The notes under the pieces are model-generated. The model saw only the letters and a list, made by a program, of their open reading frames with translations. It was not told the DNA's origin and did no database searches. From an uncultured Eubacteriales bacterium (GTDB taxonomy: Bacteria > Bacillota > Clostridia > Oscillospirales > Oscillospiraceae), in assembly GCA_900550705.1 (NCBI GenBank), contig URTG01000012.1:1-18940 (forward strand): a stretch of 18,940 nucleotides of DNA, read 5' to 3'. Positions 1 to 7,773 of the stretch are shown one piece after another (the first letter of the stretch is position 1; each line of letters begins with the position of its first letter). Made by a program: the position numbers and the translations under genes.

Positions 1-4
1 GGAA

Positions 5-1417
5 TCACTCCGCCTCGAACACGGCTCTCATGCCCTTATAGGTCATATAGCAGTCCAGCTTGCCCACGGTCTCGAAGGGGGCGTGCATGGACAGGACGGG
101 CACGCCGGCATCCAGGGTGTCGATGTTCCGCTCGGCCATAAAGACGGCCACCGTGCCGCCGCCGCCGGCGTCCACCTTGCCCAGCTCGGCCATCTGCCAG
201 ACCACGTCGCTGCCGTCCAGCACCTTCCGGGCATAGGCCACCACCTCGGCGGAGGCGTCGGAGGCCCCGGACTTGCCCCTGGCTCCGGTATACTTGCACA
301 GACCCATGCCGTAGTTCACAAAGGCGCTGTTGCGCTTCTCGTAGACCTCGGCAAAGTTGGGGTCGTAGGCGGCGGTGACGTCGGCGGACAGGCAGAAGGA
401 CTTCTCATAGCACGCCCGGGGCAGGACCCCCTGGGCGGCGCACAGGTCCTCCATAAAGGTGTCGAAGGCGGCGGACTTCATGCCGGTCACGCCCTCGGAG
501 CCGATTTCCTCCTTGTCGGCCAGCATACACACGGCGGTGCGGGCCGGGGTGTCCAGCTGGAGCAGGGCGGCCAGGGCGGCGTAGGCGCACACCCGGTCGT
601 CGTGGCCATAGGAGCCAATCATCGAGCGGTCAAAGCCGATATCGCAGGCGGAGAAGGCGGGCACGGCGCACAGCTCGGCGGAGATAAAGTCCTCCTCCAC
701 AATGCCATACTTCCGGTTCAGCAGGTCCAGCACCTCCAGCTTCACCCGGTCGCTGCCCGTGTCATCGGCCAGAGGGCGGCTGCCCACCAGAATGTTCAGG
801 CTCTCGGCGGGGATGGCCTCGCCCAGGGGCTTGCGGGACTGCTCCACGCCCAGGTGGGGCAGCAGGTCGTCGATGGTGAACAGGGGGTCCCCCGCCCCGT
901 TGCCCACGGAGACCCGCACGGTCTCGCCGTTCTTCAGGGCCACCACGCCGTGAAGCTCCAGGGGGATGGTCACCCACTGATACTTGCGGATGCCGCCGTA
1001 GTAGTGGGTCTTCAGATAGGCCAGCTCCTCGGTCTCATACAGGGGATTCTGCTTCAGGTCCAGCCGGGGGGAGTCGATGTGGGCCGCGCCGATGTTCACG
1101 CCCTGGTCCAAGCTCTGCTTGCCAATGACGGCCAGCATAATGGCCTTGCCCCGGTTGGCGGTGTAGACCTTGTCCCCGGCCTTCAGCGCCATGCCCCGGG
1201 TATAGGGGCGGAAGCCGGCGGCCTCCGCCATGGCGATGGTGCGGTCCACGCACTCCCGCTCGGTCTTGCCGGCGTTCAGGAACGCCTTGTAGTCCTCGCA
1301 GTAGTCGTGGATGGCCTCCAGCTCCCCGGGGGCCAGACGGTCGTAGCCGTTCTTCTTCTGATAGAGCAGCGCCTTGCGGAGCGCCTCGCCCCGGGTGTTC
1401 TCCTTCTGTTCGTCCAT
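5..1417 (-). CDS. apeA: M18 family zinc aminopeptidase (type 1)
   Basis: Predicted cytosolic metallo-aminopeptidase that removes N-terminal residues from peptides with two metal ions. It is 470 residues, the usual length for the M18 type 1 group. The family landmarks are visible: AAHIDSPR (His113), GHDDR (Asp273), DKEEIGSEG (Glu303/Glu304), SADVTAA (Asp346) and SMHAPFE (His445) supply the expected metal ligands and catalytic acid. GGIRKYQWVTIPLELHG (141-157) is typical of the type 1 branch. The ATG at 1417 has AAGGAGG nine bases upstream. It is the last gene of the minus-strand run in this window, 82 bases after coaE, a wider gap than its neighbours have, so it could also have its own transcript. 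The stop codon is at 5-7, so the gene is complete. The family is clear; the substrate preference is not. Confidence 0.93.
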   Translation of the reverse strand: MDEQKENTRGEALRKALLYQKKNGYDRLAPGELEAIHDYCEDYKAFLNAGKTERECVDRTIAMAEAAGFRPYTRGMALKAGDKVYTANRGKAIMLAVIGKQSLDQGVNIGAAHIDSPRLDLKQNPLYETEELAYLKTHYYGGIRKYQWVTIPLELHGVVALKNGETVRVSVGNGAGDPLFTIDDLLPHLGVEQSRKPLGEAIPAESLNILVGSRPLADDTGSDRVKLEVLDLLNRKYGIVEEDFISAELCAVPAFSACDIGFDRSMIGSYGHDDRVCAYAALAALLQLDTPARTAVCMLADKEEIGSEGVTGMKSAAFDTFMEDLCAAQGVLPRACYEKSFCLSADVTAAYDPNFAEVYEKRNSAFVNYGMGLCKYTGARGKSGASDASAEVVAYARKVLDGSDVVWQMAELGKVDAGGGGTVAVFMAERNIDTLDAGVPVLSMHAPFETVGKLDCYMTYKGMRAVFEAE

Positions 1418-1479
1418 AAGAAAAAACCTCCTTGCTTTGTGGTAGTCTCAAACTGTCGAAAAAGTCCTTCCGGCCGGAT

Positions 1480-1492
1480 GCTCCGCCGGAGC
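1480..1492 (-). repeat. Inverted repeats between coaE and the M18 peptidase
   Basis: A perfect 5-bp stem with a three-base loop (gctcc-gcc-ggagc) lies at 1480-1492, next to a second short palindrome, tccggccgga, at about 1469-1478. On the minus strand a run of five T follows only after an AAGGAC interval, so this is a poor intrinsic terminator. It may be a dispersed palindromic element or an mRNA-stability hairpin. The stem is seen; any function is a guess. Confidence 0.35.
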
Positions 1493-1499
1493 GCAAAAT

Positions 1500-2093
1500 T
1501 CAGGTCAAAATCTGCTGAAACAGCGCCCGCGCCCGGGCGGCAAAGTCCTCCGCACTGGCGCAGTCGTTGTTCAGGAGGTGCTCGCAGCGCTGGGTATAAA
1601 AGTCATCCCCTGGCTGGGAGGCCACCCGGGCCCTGGCGTAGTCCTGGGATATCCCCTCCCGGGCCATGATACGGCGGACCCGGACATCGGCGGGGGCGGT
1701 GATGGCCAGGGTGGTGTCGCACAGCCGGTCCGCCCCGGTCTCGAACAGCCGCACCGCGTCGATGGCGGCGGCGGGCCGCCCCTCCCGCTCCGCCTGGCGG
1801 ACGCCGTCGGTCAGGGCCCGGTCGATAAAATCGGCGGTGATGCGGTTCAAGTCCTCCATGGCCTTGGGGTCCCGGAAGACGAGGTTGCCCAGCTTTTTCC
1901 GGTCGAAGGTCCCGTCCGCCCCGGTCATGGGGCCAAAGCGGGCCTCCAGGGCCGCCCGGAGGGACACGTCCTCCGCCAGCAGCCTGTGATAGACGGCATC
2001 GGCGTCCAGAATGCAGCCGCCCAGCCGTTCCAGCTCCTTCAGCGCCGTGGTCTTCCCCGCCCCGGTGGGGCCGGTGATGCCAATGACGATCAT
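1500..2093 (-). CDS. coaE: Dephospho-CoA kinase
   Basis: Catalyses the last step of coenzyme A synthesis, ATP-dependent phosphorylation of the 3'-hydroxyl of dephospho-CoA, in the cytoplasm. The protein is 197 residues, normal for CoaE. It starts with the nucleotide-binding fold IGITGPTGAGKTT (P-loop 8-16), followed by DADAVYHRLL (30-39), which matches the conserved DAD segment after the P-loop. The usual DVPLLFE motif is changed to DAVRLFE (112-118), and the following arginine-rich lid region is also unlike that of typical CoaE, so this is a divergent member. GGAGG lies seven bases before the ATG. It begins 13 bases after tsaC and is clearly in the same operon. A different P-loop kinase is a remote alternative. 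Confidence 0.88.
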   Translation of the reverse strand: MIVIGITGPTGAGKTTALKELERLGGCILDADAVYHRLLAEDVSLRAALEARFGPMTGADGTFDRKKLGNLVFRDPKAMEDLNRITADFIDRALTDGVRQAEREGRPAAAIDAVRLFETGADRLCDTTLAITAPADVRVRRIMAREGISQDYARARVASQPGDDFYTQRCEHLLNNDCASAEDFAARARALFQQILT

Positions 2094-2106
2094 CGGACCG
2101 CCTCCC

Positions 2107-3129
2107 TTACACGGAAATGATGTGGAAGCCCGCCGCCTTGTTCAGCCGGTTGGCGATGGCCAGGCCGATGCCCTCCGTGTCCGGGCACTGTGCCCAGATG
2201 GTGGTGACGTCGGTGTGGTCAAAGGCCCGCAGCGCGTCGAAGATATGCCGGGCCTGCTCCGCCTTGTCCCCCGCGGGGCCCAGGTCCATCACAGGGCGGG
2301 CGGTCCGCTGGGCGAACAGGGGCAGAAACTCGTCAAAGCAGATAATCCCGTCCTCCGCCCCGGCGTGCTCGGCCATGTAGGCCGCCGCCCGGGCGGGGTC
2401 GCCGGTGACCACGGTGACCGGGGCCTTGGGGGCGTAGTGCCGGTACTTCATGCCGGGGGCCTTGGGCTTCTCCCCCGCCCCCAGCAGGCGGGTCACCGCC
2501 GGGTCCACGTCCACCGTGCCCAGCACGCTCCGCAGCTGCTCCAGGGTAATGCCGCCGGGCCGCAGCAGGCGGGGCGGCTCACAGGTCAGGTCGATGATGG
2601 TGGACTCCACCCCCACGGAGCAGGGGCCGCCGTCTACAATGGCATCGATCTTCCCGTTCATGTCCTCCATCATATGCTGGGCGGTGGTGGGACTGGGACG
2701 GCCGGAGGTATTCCCCGAGGGGGCCGCCACCGGGCGGTCTGCCAGACGGATGATCTCCCGGCACAGGGGGTGCTGGGGACACCGCATTCCCACGGTGTCC
2801 AGCCCCGCCGTCACCACGTCGGGGACCATGGGCCGCCGGGGCAGGATCATGGTCATGGGTCCGGGCCAGAAGCGCTCCGCCAGGGTCCAGGCCGCGGCGG
2901 GGATGTCGGTGCAGTAGCGGCTGAGCCAGTCGACCTCTGGGATGTGCAGGATCAGGGGGTTGTCCTGGGGGCGGCCCTTGGCCTGGAAGATATGGGCCAC
3001 CGCCGTGGGGTTCAGCCCGTCGGCCCCCAGGCCGTAGACCGTCTCGGTGGGGATGCCCACCAGGCCGCCGCTGTGCAGAATGTCCGCCGCCTTCTGGGCA
3101 TCGTCCGCCGTAAGATAGCTTGTGTGCAT
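2107..3129 (-). CDS. tsaC: L-threonylcarbamoyladenylate synthase (Sua5/YwlC type TsaC)
   Basis: Makes threonylcarbamoyl-AMP from threonine, bicarbonate and ATP, the first step of t6A formation at A37 of ANN-decoding tRNAs. At 340 residues it is the long, two-domain Sua5 form. The YrdC domain spans about 8-200, with IPTETVYGLGADG (26-38), KGRPQDNPLI (51-60) and PSGNTSGRPSPT (137-148). The linker hallmark APGMKYRHYAP (224-234) is followed by the C-terminal Sua5 domain to 340. AAGGAGG lies seven bases before the ATG and overlaps the stop of the preceding HAD gene. The partners tsaE and tsaB are about 8 kb away on the same strand; tsaD is not in the window. In many Firmicutes this gene sits beside prfA and prmC, and the position near prfA is kept here. 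Confidence 0.95.
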   Translation of the reverse strand: MHTSYLTADDAQKAADILHSGGLVGIPTETVYGLGADGLNPTAVAHIFQAKGRPQDNPLILHIPEVDWLSRYCTDIPAAAWTLAERFWPGPMTMILPRRPMVPDVVTAGLDTVGMRCPQHPLCREIIRLADRPVAAPSGNTSGRPSPTTAQHMMEDMNGKIDAIVDGGPCSVGVESTIIDLTCEPPRLLRPGGITLEQLRSVLGTVDVDPAVTRLLGAGEKPKAPGMKYRHYAPKAPVTVVTGDPARAAAYMAEHAGAEDGIICFDEFLPLFAQRTARPVMDLGPAGDKAEQARHIFDALRAFDHTDVTTIWAQCPDTEGIGLAIANRLNKAAGFHIISV

Positions 3130-3141
3130 AGTCCCGCCTCC

Positions 3142-3798
3142 TTACGCGCCCAGGATCAGGGCGGCCAGCTCCTCCGGCGTCTCCGCCAGGAAGTCGGCCC
3201 CCTGCTCCACCAGCTCCGCCCGGGAGCGGAACCCCCAGAGCACGCCGCAGCTGATGAGCCCGCCGTTTTTCGCCGTCTGAATATCCACGTTGCTGTCCCC
3301 GACGAACAGGGTGTTCTCCCGGGCGGCCCCCATGCGCTCCATCATGCGGTGGAGCAGGGTGGGGTTCGGCTTGGTGGGCACCCCGGGCAAGGCCCCCTGG
3401 ATCAGGGGGAACACGCCGGGGTAGTAGCCCTCCACCACCGGACCGGCCAGCTCGTCCGCCTTGTTGGACAGCACGGCCATGGCGACGCCCGCCGCCTTCA
3501 GCCGGGCCAGCAGCTGGGGCATTCCGGCGTAGGGGGCGGTCTTGTCCGCCTTGTGGGCGTTATAATAGGGCGCAAAGTCCCGGTCCAGCACCTGTTGGAC
3601 CTCCTCCGCCCCCCGGTGCTCCGCCGGGGCAAAGCGCTCCACCATCTTGAACAGGCCGTTGCCCACAAAGCGCTTGTACTCCTCCACGGTGTGGGTGGGC
3701 CAGCCGTGCAGCTCGCAGACCCAGTTGCCCGCGTCGGCCAGGTCGTCGATGGTATTCAGCAGGGTGCCGTCCAGGTCGAAAATGACATTCTGATACAT
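3142..3798 (-). CDS. HAD-superfamily phosphatase, phosphoglycolate phosphatase-like
   Basis: A soluble haloacid-dehalogenase phosphatase of 218 residues. The core motifs are FDLDGTLLNT with nucleophile Asp8 and acid/base Asp10, VLSNK with Ser111, the conserved lysine in PTKPNP (Lys143), and FVGDSNVDIQTA with the metal-binding acids at 168-172. A helical cap follows motif I (about 15-90), as in the Gph/PGP subfamily. Two in-frame ATG codons are possible. The one at 3798 is chosen because GAGGG lies eight bases upstream, whereas it is only two bases from the ATG at 3804. The family is secure. The substrate (2-phosphoglycolate, a nucleotide or a sugar phosphate) cannot be read from sequence. It lies 12 bases before tsaC. 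Confidence 0.88.
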   Translation of the reverse strand: MYQNVIFDLDGTLLNTIDDLADAGNWVCELHGWPTHTVEEYKRFVGNGLFKMVERFAPAEHRGAEEVQQVLDRDFAPYYNAHKADKTAPYAGMPQLLARLKAAGVAMAVLSNKADELAGPVVEGYYPGVFPLIQGALPGVPTKPNPTLLHRMMERMGAARENTLFVGDSNVDIQTAKNGGLISCGVLWGFRSRAELVEQGADFLAETPEELAALILGA

Positions 3799-3812
3799 GG
3801 TCATCGCCCTCT

Positions 3813-4082
3813 TTACTCGTAAATGCCGATTTCCATGCCGCCGATCTCGATCCTGGTATCGGGGGCGAACTGCTCCCGCTGGAGATAGGCCTTCACCGCC
3901 ATCTGGGCGTATTTGGGGTTCACCCGCTCGTCCTCCAGGTCCAGGTCCAGGCGGTGGATGCCGTCCCGGTCCTCGCCGCCGCAGACCACGCCGTGCTCGT
4001 CCAGCACCTCGGTAAGCTCGCCCACCAGGTCGGCGGGGGTTTTGCCCTGGGGCAGGGTACGGTAATGAATAAACAGATCCAT
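3813..4082 (-). CDS. Small acidic protein of unknown function (89 aa)
   Basis: I do not recognise this protein. It is 89 residues, acidic, with no membrane segment or signal peptide and a single cysteine (Cys34). The N-terminal part MDLFIHYRTLP suggests a beta strand. A helix-like stretch follows (about 16-30), then a DRDGIHRLDLDLEDERVNP segment and a C-terminal strand ending GGMEIGIYE. It is judged real because AAGGAG sits eight bases before the ATG, it fills the space between prfA (23 bases upstream) and the HAD gene (14 bases downstream) without overlap, and it is in the operon's direction. Its position is roughly where prmC often lies in Firmicutes, but it is far too short and lacks any methyltransferase motif. 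Confidence 0.75.
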   Translation of the reverse strand: MDLFIHYRTLPQGKTPADLVGELTEVLDEHGVVCGGEDRDGIHRLDLDLEDERVNPKYAQMAVKAYLQREQFAPDTRIEIGGMEIGIYE

Positions 4083-4105
4083 GGAAATCGCTCCTTCTCT
4101 TTTGC

Positions 4106-5167
4106 TCAGATCGTTTGTTGGTTCAGTCGCTCCGCCTGGTCCGCGGAGGCCAGGGCGTCGATCAGCTCGTCCAGGTCGCCGTCCATCACGCCGCCGATGC
4201 TGTACAGCGTCAGCCCAATGCGGTGGTCGGTGACCCGGCCCTGGGGGAAGTTGTAGGTACGGATTCGCTCGTTCCGCATTCCGGAGCCTACCTGACTGCG
4301 GCGCTCGGCGGTGTATTCGCTCTCGATTTTCTCCTGCTCCGCCTCATACAGGCGGGAGGCCAGCAGCCGCATGGCCTTCTCCCGGTTCTGGAGCTGGCTG
4401 CGCTCCTGCTGGCACTCCACCACCATGCCGCTGGGCCGGTGGATGAGCCGCACGGCGGAGGAGGTCTTGTTCACGTGCTGTCCCCCCGCGCCGGAGGCCC
4501 GGTAGACCTGCATTTCGATGTCCGCCGGGTTGAGCTGCACATCGGCGGTCTCCATCTCCGGCAGGACGGCCACCGTCACCGTGGAGGTGTGGACCCGGCC
4601 GCCGGATTCCGTCTCCGGCACCCGCTGCACCCGGTGGACGCCGCTCTCATACTTGAGCCGGGACCAGGCCCCGTCTCCGGTGATAGTAAAGGTGATTTCC
4701 TTTACCCCTCCCAGCTCCGTTTCATTCACGGAGTCCAGCTCCACCTGCCAGCGGCGGCCCTCGGCGTACATGGAGTACATCCGATACAGGGAGTGGGCGA
4801 ACAGCGCCGCCTCCTCCCCGCCCACGCCGGCGCGGATCTCCACAATGACATTTTTCCCATCGTTGGGGTCCCGGGGCAGCAGAAGGAGCCGCAGCTCCCG
4901 CTCCAGCTCGGGCAGCTCGTCCAGCGCCTGCTGATACTCCGCCTGGGCCAGCTCCTTCATCTCCGGGTCGTGGAGCAGCTCCTCCGCCTGGTCCCGCTGC
5001 TCCAGGGTGGCCTGGTAGCGGCGGATGGTCTCCGCCAGGGTGCGGAGATTCGTCTGCTCCTTATTCAGCCGGGCCACCTGGGCCGGGTCCTGATAGGTCT
5101 CCGGCGCGGCCAGGCGGGCCTCAATCTGGCTGAATTTTGCTTCAATGGCTGCAAGCTTTTCCAGCAT
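4106..5167 (-). CDS. prfA: Peptide chain release factor 1
   Basis: Recognises UAA and UAG in the ribosomal A site and triggers release of the finished polypeptide. It is 353 residues, the standard length for RF1. The GGQ loop that reaches the peptidyl-transferase centre is at 228-230 within RASGAGGQHVNKTSSAVRL. The stop-codon tripeptide is of the RF1 P-x-T class (Pro184-Glu185-Thr186, followed by HTST), not the SPF type of RF2. The N-terminal coiled region (1-100) and the RxGxGGEEA segment (112-120) are normal. AAGGAG lies six bases before the ATG. The gene follows the YdcF-like gene after 24 bases. The PrmC methyltransferase that modifies the GGQ glutamine, commonly next to prfA, is not in this window. 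Confidence 0.97.
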   Translation of the reverse strand: MLEKLAAIEAKFSQIEARLAAPETYQDPAQVARLNKEQTNLRTLAETIRRYQATLEQRDQAEELLHDPEMKELAQAEYQQALDELPELERELRLLLLPRDPNDGKNVIVEIRAGVGGEEAALFAHSLYRMYSMYAEGRRWQVELDSVNETELGGVKEITFTITGDGAWSRLKYESGVHRVQRVPETESGGRVHTSTVTVAVLPEMETADVQLNPADIEMQVYRASGAGGQHVNKTSSAVRLIHRPSGMVVECQQERSQLQNREKAMRLLASRLYEAEQEKIESEYTAERRSQVGSGMRNERIRTYNFPQGRVTDHRIGLTLYSIGGVMDGDLDELIDALASADQAERLNQQTI

Positions 5168-5191
5168 AACAGTCTCCTTCCCTCTTCCCGC

Positions 5192-5827
5192 TCATCGGTC
5201 CAGCAGGAAGGATTTCAGCAGTGCCGCCGGCTCCCGCAGATACATCCGCAGCCGGGCCGGCAGGTTGCTGGCCGGGGCGGCCAGGGTGGAGAGGGGAACG
5301 TCCTTCTCCCCCACCCGGTCCCACAGCAGCCGCACCCGGGTCAGGTGAAAGCCGTTGGACACCACCAGGCAGCCGCTCACGTCCTGCCCCTTCTCCTTCA
5401 GCAGCGCCCGGCTCAGGGCCAGGTTCTGCGCGGTGTTATGGGACTCCGTCTCCCGCCAGATCCTCCGGCGGGGGACGCCCCGGGCTTCCAGATAGGCGGC
5501 CATGGCGTCGGCCTCCGCCTCCGGCTCGTCGGGTCCCTGGCCGCCGGAGACCAGGATGGTCACGTCCTGGTGCTCCTGCCAGTAGTCCAGCGCGGTGTCC
5601 AGCCTATCCCGGAGCAGGACCGACGGCGTTCCGTCGCCGTGGACCTTGCAGCCCAGCACGATCACGGTCTGGGGCTGGTTGACAAGCTGGCTGTGGGCCC
5701 CGCCCAGCACCAGGCCGAGCAGGACCAGAAATCCGGCCAGACCCAGGGCCAGCACCGCCAGAACGGCCCTCTGCCAGGTGAACCGGCGGCCCTTGTAGCT
5801 GGATACCTCGATGTTCGACGGCTTCAT
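5192..5827 (-). CDS. YdcF/SanA/ElyC-like membrane-anchored DUF218 protein
   Basis: A 211-residue protein with a basic N-terminus, one membrane helix at about 19-41, and a DUF218 domain from about 53 to the end. Domain signatures are TVIVLGCKVHGDGTPS (54-69), LRDRLDTAL (72-80), SGGQGPDEPEAEADAMAAYL (94-113), the ETESHNTAQNLALS block (126-139) and VVSNGFHLTR (155-164). Family members are linked to envelope and vancomycin-barrier phenotypes in enterobacteria, but the biochemical activity is not settled. The start at 5827 is chosen because its ATG overlaps the TGA of the ABC-F gene as ATGA, which points to translational coupling; a longer frame to 5866 would run inside the upstream gene. The catalytic domain is probably outside the membrane. 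Confidence 0.85.
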   Translation of the reverse strand: MKPSNIEVSSYKGRRFTWQRAVLAVLALGLAGFLVLLGLVLGGAHSQLVNQPQTVIVLGCKVHGDGTPSVLLRDRLDTALDYWQEHQDVTILVSGGQGPDEPEAEADAMAAYLEARGVPRRRIWRETESHNTAQNLALSRALLKEKGQDVSGCLVVSNGFHLTRVRLLWDRVGEKDVPLSTLAAPASNLPARLRMYLREPAALLKSFLLDR

Positions 5828-7725
5828 CCCCGGGCCTCCTCCAGCTTGGCGGACAGGTCCTCCCACCTGGCGTACAGGTCCAGCAGCTCGGCCTCCAGCT
5901 GCTCCTTCTGCTCATACAGCTCCTGGAGCTTCTTATAGTCGGAGGCGGCCTCCTCCATCTGCCGGGACAGATCCTCCAGCTGCTCCTCGGCCTTGGAGAC
6001 CACCCGCTCGGCGGCGGACACCTCCTTTTCCAGATTCTTGGTGCCGCCGGGGCGCTTGGGCTTCTCCTTTTTCGGCTTCTCCTCCTTCACCGGGGCGGGG
6101 GTGGACAGAGCGGCCAGGCGGGCCTTTCGGGCCAGATAGGCCTGGTAGGTCCCCTTAAAGTCGGTGATGTGCCCGTCCTCCAGCATCCAGATGCGGGTGG
6201 CGAAGCGGTCGATAAAATACCGGTCGTGGGAGACAAAGAGCAGGTTGCCCTCATACTCCTCCACCGCCTCCTCGATCCACTCCCGGCTCTGGATGTCCAG
6301 GTGGTTGGTGGGCTCGTCCAGGATCAGCAGATTGATCTTCGCGTCCATGAGCATACACAGCCGCAGCCGGGACTGCTCGCCGCCGGACAGGGCGGACACG
6401 GGCTTGAACACGTCCTCCCCCCGGAAGCGGAAGGCGGCCAGCCGGTCCCGGGCCGCCTGGGGGGTGCAGTCCAGGTCATAGAGCATGGTGTCCACCAGGC
6501 TCCGCTCCGGGTGGGCGAAGTGGATGATCTGGGGCAGATAGCCGATCTTCACCGTGGGGCCCAGGCGCAGCTTTCCGGCGTCGGGGGTCTCCTCCCCCAT
6601 GAGAATTTTGATCAGGGTGGACTTGCCCGTGCCGTTGTCCCCCAGCAGGGCGATGCGCTCGCCCCCGGCTACCTCCAGATTCACGTCGGAGAACAGGGTG
6701 CGGCCGTCGAAGGACTTCTGCAAATTCTTGATGGTCAGCACCTCGTCCCCCCGGAACTCCCGCTCGCCGAAGCGGACGGTGAGCTTCCGCTCCTTTCGGG
6801 GCCGGTCGGTGACCCGCATTTTCTCAATGCGCTTTTCCATGGACTGCGCCCGGCGGAAGGTCTTGTCCATGCCGGAGTAGGCCCAGGTGCGGAGCTGCTC
6901 CGCCGCCTTCTCCAGCTGCTCGATCTTGGCCTGCTCCTTCTCATACTGGCGCAGCTTCTCCTCGTACCGCCGCTCCTTCTCCACGGCGTAGAAGGAGTAG
7001 TTGCCGGAGTAGAACTCCGCCTTGCCCCCCTGGATCTCTATGACCCGGTCCACCACCTTGTCCAGGAAGTACCGGTCGTGGGACACGGTGAGCACCGTGC
7101 CCTTGAACCGTTCCAGATACTCCTCCAGCCACTCGGTGGCCCGCAGGTCCAGATGGTTGGTAGGCTCGTCCAGCAGCAGAATGTCCGTGTCCTCCAGGAT
7201 GAGGCGGCCCAGGTTTACCCGGGTCTTCTCTCCGCCGGACAGCTGGTCAAAGGCCCGGCTCCGCATTTCGGCGGAGATGGACAGGCCGCTGCACACCTTA
7301 TTCTTGTTGGTCTCGGTCTCGTAGCCCCCGCCGGACTGAAAGGCGGCGGTGAGCTTGTCATACCGGGCCATCAGCGCCGGGTCGCCGGCGCCGTCGGCCA
7401 TTTTCTGGGTCAGCGCCTCCATCTCCCCCTCCATGGCGCGGAGGGGGGCGAAGGCGGCGTCCAGCACGTCCTCCACCGTGTACCCCTGGGGATATACCGG
7501 GATCTGGGAGATCAGGCCCAGCCGCTTGCCGGGGGCAATGACCACCTCGCCCTCGTCGTAGTCCATGGACCCGGTGAGAATCTTCAGCAGGGTGGTCTTT
7601 CCGCAGCCGTTGGGACCCAGAAGGCCCACCCGCTCGCCGGTGTCGATCTGAAAGGTGAGTCCGTCTAAAATTTTGCTGCCAACCTCAAATTCCTTCACCA
7701 GGTTGGAAACGGAAATGTCGATCAT
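5824..7725 (-). CDS. ABC-F family ATP-binding protein (Uup/YdiF-like)
   Basis: A soluble twin-ATPase without transmembrane helices, of the ABC-F class that binds the ribosomal E site and helps stalled or difficult translation. The length is 633 residues. The first cassette has Walker A GPNGCGKTT (37-45), signature LSGGE (162-166) and Walker B LLLDEPTNHLD (183-193). The charged linker at about 240-310 is the P-site tRNA interaction region. The second cassette has GDNGTGKST (362-370), LSGGE (446-450) and DEPTNHLD (470-477). A lysine-rich stretch (548-558) leads to a C-terminal coiled coil (565-630), as in Uup-like members. Nothing suggests an antibiotic-resistance ABC-F: there is no attenuator leader and the setting is housekeeping. 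It lies 48 bases after murF and overlaps the next gene by four bases. Confidence 0.95.
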   Translation of the reverse strand: MIDISVSNLVKEFEVGSKILDGLTFQIDTGERVGLLGPNGCGKTTLLKILTGSMDYDEGEVVIAPGKRLGLISQIPVYPQGYTVEDVLDAAFAPLRAMEGEMEALTQKMADGAGDPALMARYDKLTAAFQSGGGYETETNKNKVCSGLSISAEMRSRAFDQLSGGEKTRVNLGRLILEDTDILLLDEPTNHLDLRATEWLEEYLERFKGTVLTVSHDRYFLDKVVDRVIEIQGGKAEFYSGNYSFYAVEKERRYEEKLRQYEKEQAKIEQLEKAAEQLRTWAYSGMDKTFRRAQSMEKRIEKMRVTDRPRKERKLTVRFGEREFRGDEVLTIKNLQKSFDGRTLFSDVNLEVAGGERIALLGDNGTGKSTLIKILMGEETPDAGKLRLGPTVKIGYLPQIIHFAHPERSLVDTMLYDLDCTPQAARDRLAAFRFRGEDVFKPVSALSGGEQSRLRLCMLMDAKINLLILDEPTNHLDIQSREWIEEAVEEYEGNLLFVSHDRYFIDRFATRIWMLEDGHITDFKGTYQAYLARKARLAALSTPAPVKEEKPKKEKPKRPGGTKNLEKEVSAAERVVSKAEEQLEDLSRQMEEAASDYKKLQELYEQKEQLEAELLDLYARWEDLSAKLEEARG

Positions 7726-7752
7726 AGTGTCCTCGTCTGTTCTGTCTCTCGT

Positions 7753-7767
7753 CGGGCCGCAGGCCCG
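7753..7767 (-). other. Intercistronic hairpin between murF and the ABC-F gene
   Basis: A six-pair perfect stem with a three-base loop (cgggcc-gca-ggcccg) fills part of the 48-base gap between murF and the ABC-F gene. No T run follows it on the minus strand, so it should not terminate transcription efficiently. It could influence mRNA processing or relative expression. Only the stem is seen; any role is inferred. Confidence 0.35.
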
Positions 7768-7773
7768 GCGGTG

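Noticed and set aside
83..1669. Long plus-strand open frames opposite the housekeeping genes (also 2011-3822, 4115-5938, 6169-7668, 7771-9297, 9068-10210, 17587-18918)
   Set aside because: They are mirror frames produced by GC-rich third codon positions. Their translations are Gly/Ala/His/Gln-rich with no domain, they lack ribosome sites, and they lie antisense to clearly recognisable proteins.
5828..5866. Longer start for the YdcF-like gene
   Set aside because: It would overlap the end of the ABC-F gene by over 40 bases, while the ATG at 5827 gives the typical four-base overlap and a good membrane-anchor N-terminus.
7753..7767. Hairpin between murF and the ABC-F gene as a terminator
   Set aside because: No T run follows the stem on the minus strand, so only an intercistronic hairpin is recorded.
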